Source: Novosphingobium sp. PC22D
GTDB lineage: Bacteria > Pseudomonadota > Alphaproteobacteria > Sphingomonadales > Sphingomonadaceae
Direction: 5' to 3'
NCBI RefSeq assembly: GCF_002556635.1
Contig: NZ_MWMO01000010.1
Location: 98,964-162,963 of the forward strand
Length of the DNA: 64,000 nucleotides
The notes under the pieces were generated by a model, which ran no database searches, had not been told where the DNA came from, and saw only the letters and a list, made by a program, of their open reading frames with translations. Below are positions 34,062-43,121 of the stretch, piece by piece. How positions within the stretch are numbered: the first letter of the stretch is position 1; every line of letters begins with the position of its first letter. Made by a program: the position numbers and the translations under genes.

Positions 34062-35561
34062 CTATTCGGCGAGCAATTCCTTGACCTTGCGGCGCAGGAG
34101 CTTGCCCATTTCATTGTACGGAAGTTCGCCGACCACGGCGATTTTCTCGGGTACGCGGCTCGAGCGCAGGCGGGCGCGGACCAGGTCCTTGAGTTCCTGC
34201 TCGTCGGGCGCGTCGCATCCCTCGCGCGGAACGATGGCGACGCCCACCGCCTCGCCCCATTCGACCGACGGGATCGCGCAGGCGCAGGCATCGGCGACCG
34301 CCGGGTGCGTGAGCAGCACGTCCTCGATTTCGCCCGGGCTCATGTTCTCGCCGCCGCGCACGATCACGTCGTCCGCGCGGCCCGAAAGGAACAGGTAGCC
34401 GTGCTCGTCGATGTAGCCGGCATCGCGCGTGGGAAACCAGCCTTCCGGGTCGAGCGCGGACTTTTCCTTGTACTCGCCCGAGACCTGCTCGCCGCGCACG
34501 TAGATCTCGCCCGGCTCGCCGGGGCCGAGCACTTCGCCGTTCTCCCCGCGGATCTCCATCTCGACCGTCGGGATCGGCTTGCCAAGCGAGGCGAGCCTGG
34601 CACGGACCTTGGGATCGTCCGAGGCGAAGGCTTCGCGGTGGTCGTCGGGGCCGAGCAGCGCCACTGTCGAGCTTGTCTCGGTAAGGCCATAGGCGTTGGT
34701 GAAGCCCGCCTCGGGAAACAGACCGAGCGCCTTGGTGATCACCTCGAGCGGCATCTTGCCGCCGCCGTAGGCGACCGCGCGCAGCGTCGAGAGTTCGGCG
34801 GTGACGCCGTTCTCCATCGCCGTGATGATCCGCGTGAGCATGGTCGGCACGACGAAGGCATTGGTGATCGCTTCGGCCTCGACGAGCCGCAGCCACTCCT
34901 CGGGCGTGAAGTTGGGCAGCATGACGATCTTGCGGCCCGCGTAGATCGAGGAAAGCAGCGCCGAGATTCCGGCGATGTGATAGGGCGGCACCACCACCAG
35001 CGCGGCGTCGCTCTCGTCGGCCGAGGCGAATTCGACGGTGCCCAGAATATAGCCGAGCAGGTTGGAATGGCGCAGGATCGCCGCCTTGGGCGCGGCGGTC
35101 GTGCCGGAGGTGAAAAGCTGTATGGCCACGCCTTCGCCGGGATCGTATTCGCGCGCATCGTCGGCGGGATAGGTCTCCTGCGCCTTGAGCGTGAATTCCT
35201 CGCGGGTGAAGACGGTGTGGCCCTGATCGCCCGCGATGCGGATGACGCGTTCCTCGTCGCCGATGACGAGCGCTGGCGCGATCCGGCCGAGCAGCGCGCC
35301 AAGGTCGGCATCGGGCAGGCGGTAGTTTAGCGGGCAATAGGGCACGCCCGCGAGCGCCGCACCGAACACCGCGATCACCGCTGCCTCGCTGCTCTCGTCG
35401 AGCAGCGCGACGTATTCGGCCTCGCTCTCCTGGATCAGCTCGAACGCGCCGCGTGCCGCCTCGAGCAGGTCGCCATAAGTCCAGCGCTTGCCGTCGCACA
35501 CTAGGCCCACGCGATCGGGTGCGGCCTCCGCCGCCATCTCGAGAAGGAGCGCAATGTTCAT
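34062..35561 (-). CDS. Acyl-CoA synthetase (AMP-forming)
   Basis: A 499-residue ANL ligase. Phosphate loop LFTSGTTAAPKAAIL (about 155-169), YGLTETSST, GYLFLSGRADDVIVRGGENM (hinge and A8 loop) and C-terminal PYNEMGKLLRRKV with the catalytic Lys. ATG 35561 lies 13 bp after the small-protein stop and the gene ends 2 bp before the CoA-transferase, so the three are one operon. Probably activates a carboxylic acid that the CoA-transferases and hydratase then process. Confidence 0.93.
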   Translation of the reverse strand: MNIALLLEMAAEAAPDRVGLVCDGKRWTYGDLLEAARGAFELIQESEAEYVALLDESSEAAVIAVFGAALAGVPYCPLNYRLPDADLGALLGRIAPALVIGDEERVIRIAGDQGHTVFTREEFTLKAQETYPADDAREYDPGEGVAIQLFTSGTTAAPKAAILRHSNLLGYILGTVEFASADESDAALVVVPPYHIAGISALLSSIYAGRKIVMLPNFTPEEWLRLVEAEAITNAFVVPTMLTRIITAMENGVTAELSTLRAVAYGGGKMPLEVITKALGLFPEAGFTNAYGLTETSSTVALLGPDDHREAFASDDPKVRARLASLGKPIPTVEMEIRGENGEVLGPGEPGEIYVRGEQVSGEYKEKSALDPEGWFPTRDAGYIDEHGYLFLSGRADDVIVRGGENMSPGEIEDVLLTHPAVADACACAIPSVEWGEAVGVAIVPREGCDAPDEQELKDLVRARLRSSRVPEKIAVVGELPYNEMGKLLRRKVKELLAE

Positions 35562-35574
35562 GGGCGGTGCTCGC

Positions 35575-35865
35575 TCAGTCGGAAGCGGGCAGGGGCTTGG
35601 CATCCTTGACGACGAGCGCGACGCCGTCGACCGAGAGCGAACCTTTGCCGGGTTTGACGCAAAGCAGCTCGTACTTGCCATCGGTATCGACGTAGCGCTT
35701 GCCCATCAGCGTGCCCGCTGAGAAATCGGCGGAGAGCGGGGCGGCCTCGTCGGGCTTGGCTTCGCCCATCGGCGCGCCGCCGCATTCGATCGTGCCGTCG
35801 GCCGCGCGGATGACCATCACTTCGGTGTCGCAGGCGGCGCTCTTCAGCCGGGTGCCGGGTTTCAT
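35575..35865 (-). CDS. Small conserved protein of unknown function beside acyl-CoA ligase
   Basis: A 96-residue acidic protein without signal peptide or membrane segment. It contains three Cys (CDTEVMVIR at 12, ECGGAPMGE near 28, LLCVKPGKG near 69) and a conserved-looking block TLMGKRYVDTDGKYELLC. I do not recognise a named domain, but similar short proteins next to AMP-ligases are familiar to me from actinobacteria. Cys/His spacing would allow metal binding. Immediately upstream of, and surely co-transcribed with, the ligase gene. Confidence 0.7.
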   Translation of the reverse strand: MKPGTRLKSAACDTEVMVIRAADGTIECGGAPMGEAKPDEAAPLSADFSAGTLMGKRYVDTDGKYELLCVKPGKGSLSVDGVALVVKDAKPLPASD

Positions 35866-36026
35866 CTCGGATATCCTCGTTCTTGCGTGTCTTTCGGGCC
35901 TATTCCCCTGCCTTTACGCGCTGCCGGCGCGGGTTCAAGGTACAATGGGGCGCTTCGAGCCGGGCAGGGCGGGCAGAGGTGCCGGGTAAGTCAATTCAGC
36001 GCCTCGACGATGCCGAATGCAGCAGA

Positions 36027-37253
36027 TCAGGCGACGATCCCGCCGTCCTTGAGACTGGCGATCCGGTCCCAGTCGAGACCCATCTCGAGCAGGATTTCCT
36101 CGGTATGCTCGCTGGCCTGCGGCGCGCGATGCGTTTCAATCGCCTCGTGATCGAACTGCACGGGGCTGCGCACCAGGCGCATCGGCTTCGATCCGTCGAT
36201 CGGCTCGACCGGGATGAAGGCGTCGTTGGCGATGGCCTGGGGATCTTCGCCCAGATCGAGCAGGCTCTGCACGGCGGCCCATTGCCCGCGCATCGTCTTG
36301 AGATGTTCGCGCCAGTAGTCGAAGTCCCGCGCGGCAAAAGCGGTGGCGATGATCTCGCTGGCGGCGGCGCTGTTCGCCATCAGCGCCTCGGCATCGGCGA
36401 AGCGCGGGTCATCGGCGGCCTCGGGAACGCCAAGATGCTCGAACGTGTCGCGGATGAAGGGACCGGGCACGAGGATGAACAGGCTGATCACGCGCCGGTC
36501 CGAAGTGAGGAAGTGGCCGAGAAACGGGTTCACCGCCGCGCCACCCGTATGGGGAACACCGATCCGCATCTGCTTGCCGGTGTGAAGGTAGGGTGCGAGC
36601 ACCATGCCCGACATCCACATCGCCGAGTTGAGCAAGGAGACGTCGACTTCGGAGGTCTCGCCGGTCTGTGAGCGGTGGAACAGCGCCGCGGCGACGCCGC
36701 CGGCGAGGTACATTCCGCTCATCGAATCGCCCATTCCGCCCAGGCTCATGGTCAGCGGCACGTCGAATTCCTGCGGGGTGAGCGCATGGGCGACGCCCGA
36801 ATGAATCCAGAAGGCTGTTGCGTCGTAGCCGCCGCGATCCCGGTCATCGCCCTTGTCGCCGTAGCCGCTGCCGCGCGCGTAGATGATGTCGGGGTTGACC
36901 GCGCGAATGTGTTCGAGATCGATCTCGAGCCGGCTGCGCACCGCGGGCAGGTAGTTGGTGAGGAACACGTCCGCCTCGCGCGCGAGATCGTAGATCAGGT
37001 CGCGGCCCTCGCGGGTCGAGACGTCGATGCCGATCGAGCGCTTGCCGCGATTGGGCTGCTCGATCATCGGGTTCACGACCGGATCGAGATGCACTCCGGC
37101 GATCGAGCGCATCCCGCGCTGGGTATCGCCGCGAACGGGATGCTCCACCTTGATGACGTCGGCGCCCCAGTCGGCGAGCACCGCTCCGCAGGCCGGCACG
37201 AAGACGTACTGCGCGACTTCGAGGACCCTGACGCCTTCCATCACGTGCTTCAT
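36027..37253 (-). CDS. CaiB/BaiF family III CoA-transferase (second of a tandem pair)
   Basis: A 408-residue enzyme moving CoA between acids. [20 protein letters not shown] and [18 protein letters not shown] form the N-terminal CoA-binding region, and Asp176 in LGGMGDSMSG aligns with the catalytic Asp of formyl-CoA transferase. The C-terminus [14 protein letters not shown]...MGLDWDRIASLK is near-identical in pattern to its neighbour. Start 37253, 28 bp after the stop of the paralogue. A 161-bp non-coding gap follows before the small-protein gene. Confidence 0.93.
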   Translation of the reverse strand: MKHVMEGVRVLEVAQYVFVPACGAVLADWGADVIKVEHPVRGDTQRGMRSIAGVHLDPVVNPMIEQPNRGKRSIGIDVSTREGRDLIYDLAREADVFLTNYLPAVRSRLEIDLEHIRAVNPDIIYARGSGYGDKGDDRDRGGYDATAFWIHSGVAHALTPQEFDVPLTMSLGGMGDSMSGMYLAGGVAAALFHRSQTGETSEVDVSLLNSAMWMSGMVLAPYLHTGKQMRIGVPHTGGAAVNPFLGHFLTSDRRVISLFILVPGPFIRDTFEHLGVPEAADDPRFADAEALMANSAAASEIIATAFAARDFDYWREHLKTMRGQWAAVQSLLDLGEDPQAIANDAFIPVEPIDGSKPMRLVRSPVQFDHEAIETHRAPQASEHTEEILLEMGLDWDRIASLKDGGIVA

Positions 37254-37281
37254 AGCGGCCGTCCGGTTTTGCGATCTCGTC

Positions 37282-38511
37282 TCAGGCGATCGCGCCCTTG
37301 GCCTTGAGCGCTTCGATCCGGTCCCAGTCGACACCCATTTCCATGAGCACGACTTCGGTGTGCTCGGAAGCCTGGGGCGCGCGGGTCGTCTCGGTGGGCT
37401 CGCCGTTCCACTGGACCGGATTGCGCACCAGCTTGATCGGCTTGCCGCCGTCCGCCGCGTCGACTTCGATGATCGTGTCGTTGGCGATGGCCTGCTCGTC
37501 GTTGGCGAGTTCGATCAGGTTGAGGATCGGGGCCCACTGGCCCTTCAGCGTCTTGAGGTGCTCGCGCCAGTATTCGAAGGGCTTGGAGGCAAAGGCCTCG
37601 ACCAGGATGTCGCTTGCCGCCTTGGCGTTCTCGATCAGGCTCATCACGTCCTTGAAGCGCGGGTCCTTGGCGGCTTCGGGCCGGCCGACGTGCTCGAAGG
37701 TGTCCTCGATCAGGCCCGTCGGGCTGACCATGCACAGATTGATGGTGCGCCCGTCCGAGGTCCAGAAGTTGCCCATGAAGGGGTTCACGCCCGCGCCGCC
37801 CGAGGTCGGCATCGAGTTCTTGGTGATGATCCCGGTCTCGAGCGCCTGCGCGATGTTGGCGCCCGAGGCCCAGGCGGCGGCGCTCATCAGCGAGACGTCG
37901 ACTTCGGTGGCCTCGCCGGTCTTCTCGCGGTGATAGAGCGCGGCCGAGATCGCGCCCGCTATGAACATGCCGCCGATCGAATCGCCGAACGCGGGCATGC
38001 CTTGCGAGAGCGGGCCGGGCAGTTCGGGGGGCGTCATGCAGTCGGCGATGCCGCTGCGAGACCAGAACGCGGTGCCGTCGAAGCCGCCCTTTTCGCGTTC
38101 GGGACCCTTGTTGCCCCAGGCGCTGCCGCGCACGTAGATGATATCGGGATTGGCGGCGCGGATGTGCTCGATGTCGAACTTGTTCTTCTGGCGGACCTGC
38201 GGAAGGAAATTCGTCAGGAACACGTCGCACTGCTTGGCGAGTTCGTAGAGCAGTTCCTGGCCCTCGGCCGTCGACGTGTCGATGCCGACGCTGCGCTTGC
38301 CGCGGTTGGGATGCTCGATCAGCGTGTGCCGCAGCGGATCGAGCTTGACGCCGCCCATGTTGAGAAAGCCGCGCTGGGTGTCGCCGCGCACCGGATGTTC
38401 GATCTTGATGACGTCGGCGCCCCAGTCCGCGAGCACCGCGCCCGCGGCAGGGGTGAATGTGAACTGCGCAACTTCGAGTACGCGCACGCCCTGCATGACC
38501 TTGGTCGACAT
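37282..38511 (-). CDS. CaiB/BaiF family III CoA-transferase (first of a tandem pair)
   Basis: A 409-residue paralogue of the next gene. [20 protein letters not shown] (8-27), [13 protein letters not shown], and Asp177 in [10 protein letters not shown] as the catalytic residue. Both copies are full length with active-site Asp, so they may form a heteromeric enzyme or handle different intermediates. Promoter expected in the 344-bp region upstream (38512-38855), which it shares divergently with the secreted small protein. Confidence 0.93.
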   Translation of the reverse strand: MSTKVMQGVRVLEVAQFTFTPAAGAVLADWGADVIKIEHPVRGDTQRGFLNMGGVKLDPLRHTLIEHPNRGKRSVGIDTSTAEGQELLYELAKQCDVFLTNFLPQVRQKNKFDIEHIRAANPDIIYVRGSAWGNKGPEREKGGFDGTAFWSRSGIADCMTPPELPGPLSQGMPAFGDSIGGMFIAGAISAALYHREKTGEATEVDVSLMSAAAWASGANIAQALETGIITKNSMPTSGGAGVNPFMGNFWTSDGRTINLCMVSPTGLIEDTFEHVGRPEAAKDPRFKDVMSLIENAKAASDILVEAFASKPFEYWREHLKTLKGQWAPILNLIELANDEQAIANDTIIEVDAADGGKPIKLVRNPVQWNGEPTETTRAPQASEHTEVVLMEMGVDWDRIEALKAKGAIA

Positions 38512-38855
38512 AGACAGCCTGTCCCTAGTTAGGCGGAGAAGCGGCCAAAACCGACGTCTCTGCTTGTGTATTGCTCTGGCTTTCGGTCTGAGGATTTTCG
38601 CGATTGCGATCAACCGCGCAGGCAATCGCGCCGACGATCATCGCACGCGTGATTCGCATCCAAATGAGCCACCGTGACTATCTTCCGCAAGTGCGAACAT
38701 AAAAAATGCCCGAAAAACCTAGGTTTGCCGGGGTATTGCCGAAATCGTAGACGCACTTGCAGCATTTGCAATTGACTTTCTCGAATACAACTCCTAACCT
38801 AGTTTAGCAAATCAAGAATTCCTCCCCCCAATTTTTGATCACGGAGTTTGAAATC
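38512..38855. other. AT-rich divergent intergenic region
   Basis: This 344-bp gap is markedly richer in A/T than its surroundings, chiefly from 38690 on. It holds the promoter of the secreted small protein on the right and must also hold the start signals of the CoA-transferase operon on the left. I see no credible open frame or RNA gene in it. The run of C's at 38822-38829 lies in the 5' leader of the small protein. Confidence 0.6.
38772..38800 (+). promoter_or_regulatory. Sigma-70-like promoter for the secreted small protein
   Basis: TTGACT (38772-38777) and TAACCT (38795-38800) are separated by 17 bp in an AT-rich stretch. Transcription from here would give a leader of about 50 bases before ATG 38856, with ACGGAG ahead of the start. 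This is the clearest promoter seen in the window. Confidence 0.6.
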
Positions 38856-39164
38856 ATGAAGAAGTTTGTTGCTCTCGCCGCTGTCGCCACCATCGCCGTC
38901 TCGGCTCCGGCGTTCGCCGAAACGACCCAGTCGGTTCGCGAAGTCACCGAAGAAGCGGCTGCTCCGGTCGAACTCAAGGCTGGCCAGATGCTCTACAGCT
39001 CGGCCGGCTACCGCATCGCGCCGATCTACCGCGTCACCGAATCGGGTGATCCGCAGGTCATCATGAGCGGTCGCCTGATCACCGTTCCGGTTTCGACCGT
39101 TTCGGAAGCCGAGGGCAAGGTCATGACCTCGCTCACCAAGAAGGAAGTCGCCAGCGCCCGCTAA
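38856..39164 (+). CDS. Small secreted protein of unknown function
   Basis: A 102-residue protein with a Sec signal peptide (MKKFVALAAVATIAVSAPAFA, predicted cut after AFA near residue 21). The mature part of about 80 residues is Val/Glu/Thr-rich with GQMLYSSAGYRIAPIYRVT and MSGRLITVPVSTVS, suggesting a small beta-sandwich or barrel in the periplasm. No family recognised. It is monocistronic, with its own promoter and a strong terminator, and codons look optimal, hinting at high expression. Confidence 0.85.
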   Translation: MKKFVALAAVATIAVSAPAFAETTQSVREVTEEAAAPVELKAGQMLYSSAGYRIAPIYRVTESGDPQVIMSGRLITVPVSTVSEAEGKVMTSLTKKEVASAR

Positions 39165-39189
39165 GCGGATCGCGCGAGCGAAACGAACA

Positions 39190-39218
39190 GGGCGGCCCCG
39201 CGCGGGGCCGCCCTTTTT
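39190..39218 (+). terminator. Rho-independent terminator after the secreted small protein
   Basis: GGGCGGCCCC-GCGC-GGGGCCGCCC (39190-39213) is a perfect 10-bp stem followed by TTTTT, 25 bp after the stop codon. Textbook intrinsic terminator. Confidence 0.92.
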
Positions 39219-39265
39219 CGTGCGCGATACGGGCGCGGGCGATGACGGGACGCCGCGCCGATTGC

Positions 39266-39778
39266 TCAGGCGCCGCTGACGTTATGATAGACCCGGTCGA
39301 GATACCCGCGAAGCTGGGCCAGTTCTTCGTCCTCGAAGCCCTTGAACATGCGCTGTTCGGCCTCGTTCGCGATCAGGGCGAGCTTGTCGAGCAGGGGACG
39401 CGCCGCCTCGGTCGGGTAGACGGCGCGCGCGCGTCGGTCGTCGATCCGCTCGCGCCGCTCAAGCAAGCCGTCCGCGCAGAGCCGATCGATCAGTCGTCCG
39501 GCCGACGCTTCCGACATTTCGAGCGCTTCGGCGATCGTTCTTTGCGTCGAGCCCGGATGGCGCGAGACCACGGCGATCATCGACCATTGCGAACGCGTGA
39601 TGTTGTGGACCGACACCAGGCGATCGAAATGATTGCGCATCAGCCGCGCGATGATCGTGAAATGCAGTCCGATCTTGCGCTTGATGTCAAAATCCGGATC
39701 GGACAGTTCATCGTCGAGCCTGTCCTTGATCGGATTGCCTGAACCCGGCCTCGCGGTCTTGTCGGGTATCTCGTGCAT
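39266..39778 (-). CDS. MarR-family transcriptional regulator
   Basis: A 170-residue winged-helix protein: ITRSQWSMIAVVSRHPGSTQ, RTIAEALEMSEASAGRLIDR (recognition helix region, about 95-114) and wing LLERRERIDDRRARAVYPT. About 45 N-terminal residues precede the domain. Its ATG shares one base with the thiolase TGA (TGATG), so it is co-translated with the thiolase and may sense an acyl-CoA or acid of that pathway. Confidence 0.9.
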   Translation of the reverse strand: MHEIPDKTARPGSGNPIKDRLDDELSDPDFDIKRKIGLHFTIIARLMRNHFDRLVSVHNITRSQWSMIAVVSRHPGSTQRTIAEALEMSEASAGRLIDRLCADGLLERRERIDDRRARAVYPTEAARPLLDKLALIANEAEQRMFKGFEDEELAQLRGYLDRVYHNVSGA

Positions 39779-41031
39779 CAGACCCTTTCGATGATGATGG
39801 CAGGAGCCATGCCGCCTGCTGCGCACATCGTGATAAGCGCGTAACGGCCCTCGATGCGTTCGAGTTCGTCGAGCGCCGTACCGATCAGGATGGCGCCGGT
39901 CGCGCCGATCGGATGGCCCAGCGCGATCGACCCTCCGTTCGGATTGACCTTTGCGCGATCAAGATCAAGGTCGCGAATGAATTTCTCCACGACGACGGCG
40001 AAGGCCTCGTTGATTTCCCAGACGTCAATGTCGTCCTTGCTCAGGCCTGCCTTTTCAAGCACTTTCTTCGCCGCGGGCACCGGGGCGTTGAGCATCAGCG
40101 TGGGATCGTCCCCCATGTTGGCCATCGCCACGATCCGGGCGCGCGGCTTGAGGCCCTTGCGCTCGGCGTATTCCTTCGAAGCGAGCAGGATCGCCGCCGC
40201 ACCGTCGACAACACCCGAGGATATGCCGACATGGTGGACGGGCTTGAACTCGAGGTCGGGATACTTCTGCTTGACCAGTTCCTTGTAGGTCTTGCCGCCC
40301 TTCTGCGAAGGCATGTCGTGGAACATCTCGAAAGCGGGCTTGAGTTGCGCGAGCCCTTCCTTGGTCGTTTCCGGACGGGGATATTCCTCGTGGTCGAGGA
40401 TCACGTTGCCGTCGTCGTCCTTGACCGTGATCGTCGACTTGTCGAACCGGCCTTCCTTCATCGCGACCGCCGCGCGCCGCTGGCTTTCGACACCCAGATC
40501 CTCGAGCTCTTCGCGGCTGATCCCTTCCATCGCCGCGATCGCGTCGGCGGCGACGCCCTGGTTGGTCTGCGGATGCTTGGCCTGGAGGCGCGGGTTGCCC
40601 ACGCCCATGCCGCCCGAGGAAAGCCCGGCTTCGTAGAGCTTGGCGCCGAACGCGTTGACGTAGGAAAGCTGTTCCGATCCGCCCGCGATCACCAGGTCTT
40701 CCATGCCCGACATGATCTGCGCCGCGGCGAGATTGGTGGCGGTGAGGCCGCTGCCGCAGAAGCGGTTGAGGCTGACGCCGCTCGCCTTGACGTCGTAGCC
40801 GGCATCGAGCGCGGCCATCCGGCCGATGTCGCCGCCTTGCAGGCCGATCGTGCCCGAAGTTCCCCAGATCACGTCGTCGACGTCGGCCGTTTCCAGGTTG
40901 TTGCGCTCCTTGAGCGCGGCGAGGACGGTCGCGGCGAGGTGCTCCGGGTGCATCTGCGACAGCGCTCCCTTGCCCATCTTGCCGATTCCCCGCGGCGTGC
41001 GAACGGCATCGATGATATAGGCTTCGGACAC
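39778..41031 (-). CDS. Thiolase (acetyl-CoA C-acyltransferase)
   Basis: A 417-residue thiolase that releases acetyl-CoA in the last step of beta-oxidation, or condenses acyl-CoAs. Nucleophile Cys92 (NRFCGSG), His in IALGHPIGATG and second Cys in MCAAGGMAPA are all present. GTG at 41031 is chosen because GGAGGAG sits exactly seven bases upstream and the protein then begins SEAYIIDAVRTP as in the family. Followed by marR. Confidence 0.95.
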   Translation of the reverse strand: MSEAYIIDAVRTPRGIGKMGKGALSQMHPEHLAATVLAALKERNNLETADVDDVIWGTSGTIGLQGGDIGRMAALDAGYDVKASGVSLNRFCGSGLTATNLAAAQIMSGMEDLVIAGGSEQLSYVNAFGAKLYEAGLSSGGMGVGNPRLQAKHPQTNQGVAADAIAAMEGISREELEDLGVESQRRAAVAMKEGRFDKSTITVKDDDGNVILDHEEYPRPETTKEGLAQLKPAFEMFHDMPSQKGGKTYKELVKQKYPDLEFKPVHHVGISSGVVDGAAAILLASKEYAERKGLKPRARIVAMANMGDDPTLMLNAPVPAAKKVLEKAGLSKDDIDVWEINEAFAVVVEKFIRDLDLDRAKVNPNGGSIALGHPIGATGAILIGTALDELERIEGRYALITMCAAGGMAPAIIIERV

Positions 41032-41272
41032 TTCAGATCTCCTCCAACCGCCGGACGCGCCGGCTGACTTTCGAGAGTGCATGCTGGCCGGACCCGGCAA
41101 TTGCAATGCGGGCGGCATCGCCTTGGCGATTGCTTTCATAGGTTAGCATCTGGACCCGCGCCGAGCAGCGGCGCGCAAGCCGCCAGGCGGCCAACGGTGC
41201 GCTTGACGGCCGGGACGCTTGCGACAATGGCGGTGCTGAACGGCTTGAAAATCAAGCCAGCTTGCTGGGAGT

Positions 41273-42955
41273 ATGCATTCGGTCATGGCCGGAACCGATG
41301 TCGAGGCGACCGAGACCGCGGGCGGGGCCTTCGCGCCGCTGCGCGAACCCGTGTTTCGCCGCATCTGGACGGCGAGCGTATTGTCGAACTTCAGCCAGCT
41401 CTTCCTCGGCATCGGTGCGCAATGGGAAATGACCCGGCTGACGGACTCCCCGACGATGGTCGCGCTGGTCCAGACCGCGATGATGCTTCCGCTGATGGTC
41501 GTGACGCTGCCCGCGGGCGCCGTCGCCGACATGTTCGACCGCCGGAAGATCGCGATGACGGGGCTCGGCTTCTCTTCGCTGGCCGCCGCCATGCTCGCGA
41601 CGCTGGCGTTTCTGGGAATGACCACGCCCTGGGTCCTGCTTGCGTCCTGCGTGCTCATCGGCAGCGGTGTCGCCCTGTTCTCGCCGTCTTGGCAGGCCTC
41701 GATCCCAGAGCAGGTCTCGCGGCCGAACCTGCCCGCCGCGGTCGCGCTGGGCACGATCAGCTATAACGTGGCACGCAGCTTCGGCCCGGCGCTGGGCGGC
41801 CTGATCGTGCTCGCGGCGGGCGCGAAGGCGGTCTTCGCGCTGACCTCGGTGCTCTACGCGCCGCTGTTCCTGGCGTTTCTCTCGTGGCGGCGCGAGCACG
41901 TCCCGTCGCGCCTGCCGCCCGAGCGGATCGACCGGGCGATCATCGGCGGCGGCCGCTACGCGCTGCATTCCGCGGCGATCCGCACGGCATTGGTGCGCGC
42001 ATTGTGCTTCGGCCTCGCGACGGCGACGGCCACCGGCCTGGCGCCGCTCGTGGCCAAGGACCTGCTGCTTGGCGATGCCGCCGTCTTCGGTATCCTGCTC
42101 GGCGCGCAGGGCGTGGGCGCCGTGATCGGCGCGCTGTTCGTGAGCAATGTGCGCGAACACATCGGGGCGGAGACCGCGATCCGCTGCAGCGCGCTGGGTG
42201 TCGGGGTCGCGCTCGTGGCGATCGGTCTCAGCCGCTCGCTGCCGATGACCTGCGCCGCCTTCTTCGTGATCGGCGCGTGCAACATCATGACGATCGCGTT
42301 GCTCAACGTGAGCGTCCAGCTTTCGGCGCCGCGCTGGGTGACGGCCCGCGCGCTCTCGCTGTTTTCCTCGGCGCTCACCGCCGGGATCGGCATCGGCGCC
42401 TGGCTCTGGGGCGAATTCGCCGGAAGCTATGGCGTGACCGAAGCGTTCGTCGCGTCGGGCTGCGTTTCGGCGGCGCTGATACTGCTCGGCCTCGTTCTGC
42501 CCATCTCGCGCGAGAAGGAGCTGGACAACTCGCCGATCGGGCTTGGCCGCGATCCCGAAGTCGCGCTCGATCTCACGCCGCGCTCTGGGCCGGTGGTGGT
42601 GGAGCTCGACTACTATGTCGATCCCGAGCAGGCGCGCGAATTCTATTCGGTGATGATGGAACTGCAGCGCTCGCGCAAGCGGCTGGGCGGCTTCGACTGG
42701 ACCCTGGCGCGCGATATCGCCGATCCCGCGCGCTGGACCGAGCGCTATTACTGTCCGACCTGGGGCGACTATCTTAGGATGCGCGAGCGCTACAGCCAGG
42801 AGGACCTCGACGTCCAGCGTCGCGCCGATGCCTTCAATCCCGAGGGCTTCGAGCGCGGCATCCGGCGGCGGCTGGAGCGGCCGTTCGGATCAGTGCGGTG
42901 GAAGGCCGAGACCCCGGACCCGCATCAGGAAACGATCAACTACATCGCACCGTAA
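41273..42955 (+). CDS. MFS transporter (EntS/MFS_3 type) with C-terminal soluble domain
   Basis: A 560-residue protein. Residues 20-420 hold about 11-12 membrane helices with the loop motif ADMFDRRKIAM after helix 2, typical of the enterobactin exporter-like MFS group. Residues about 440-560 form a soluble tail (VVVELDYYVDPEQAREFYSV...) similar to the antibiotic-monooxygenase-like domain seen on some of these transporters. Start ATG 41273 or 41285. Probably exports a small hydrophobic compound; it diverges from the thiolase-marR unit (241-bp gap). Confidence 0.88.
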   Translation: MHSVMAGTDVEATETAGGAFAPLREPVFRRIWTASVLSNFSQLFLGIGAQWEMTRLTDSPTMVALVQTAMMLPLMVVTLPAGAVADMFDRRKIAMTGLGFSSLAAAMLATLAFLGMTTPWVLLASCVLIGSGVALFSPSWQASIPEQVSRPNLPAAVALGTISYNVARSFGPALGGLIVLAAGAKAVFALTSVLYAPLFLAFLSWRREHVPSRLPPERIDRAIIGGGRYALHSAAIRTALVRALCFGLATATATGLAPLVAKDLLLGDAAVFGILLGAQGVGAVIGALFVSNVREHIGAETAIRCSALGVGVALVAIGLSRSLPMTCAAFFVIGACNIMTIALLNVSVQLSAPRWVTARALSLFSSALTAGIGIGAWLWGEFAGSYGVTEAFVASGCVSAALILLGLVLPISREKELDNSPIGLGRDPEVALDLTPRSGPVVVELDYYVDPEQAREFYSVMMELQRSRKRLGGFDWTLARDIADPARWTERYYCPTWGDYLRMRERYSQEDLDVQRRADAFNPEGFERGIRRRLERPFGSVRWKAETPDPHQETINYIAP

Positions 42956-42999
42956 GCGCAGGCACGGCTGCCGGCGCTGGTTGCCTGCGACGCAAGCCC

Positions 43000-43021
43000 C
43001 TTGCCGATATCTTGCCGATAT
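43000..43021. repeat. Tandem 11-bp direct repeat upstream of TonB receptor gene
   Basis: CTTGCCGATAT occurs twice in direct succession (43000-43010 and 43011-43021), about 100 bp before the receptor start. An 11-bp period places both copies on the same DNA face, fitting an activator or repressor array. An A/T run follows at 43034-43048. Confidence 0.5.
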
Positions 43022-43121
43022 AAGGCGGATTGCGACAAAAAATTTTTGCCACCCGTACAAAGACCCTTAGAAAAAGGTGCGGCAATGGGTAAAGAGCTTC
43101 GCAACAAGGGAGGAGGATTCC

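Noticed and set aside
31448..34291. A possible amidohydrolase-CoA-transferase fusion of 947 residues
   Set aside because: The frame is open upstream of the amidohydrolase, but the CoA-transferase domain is in a different frame with its own start and stop (7-bp overlap).
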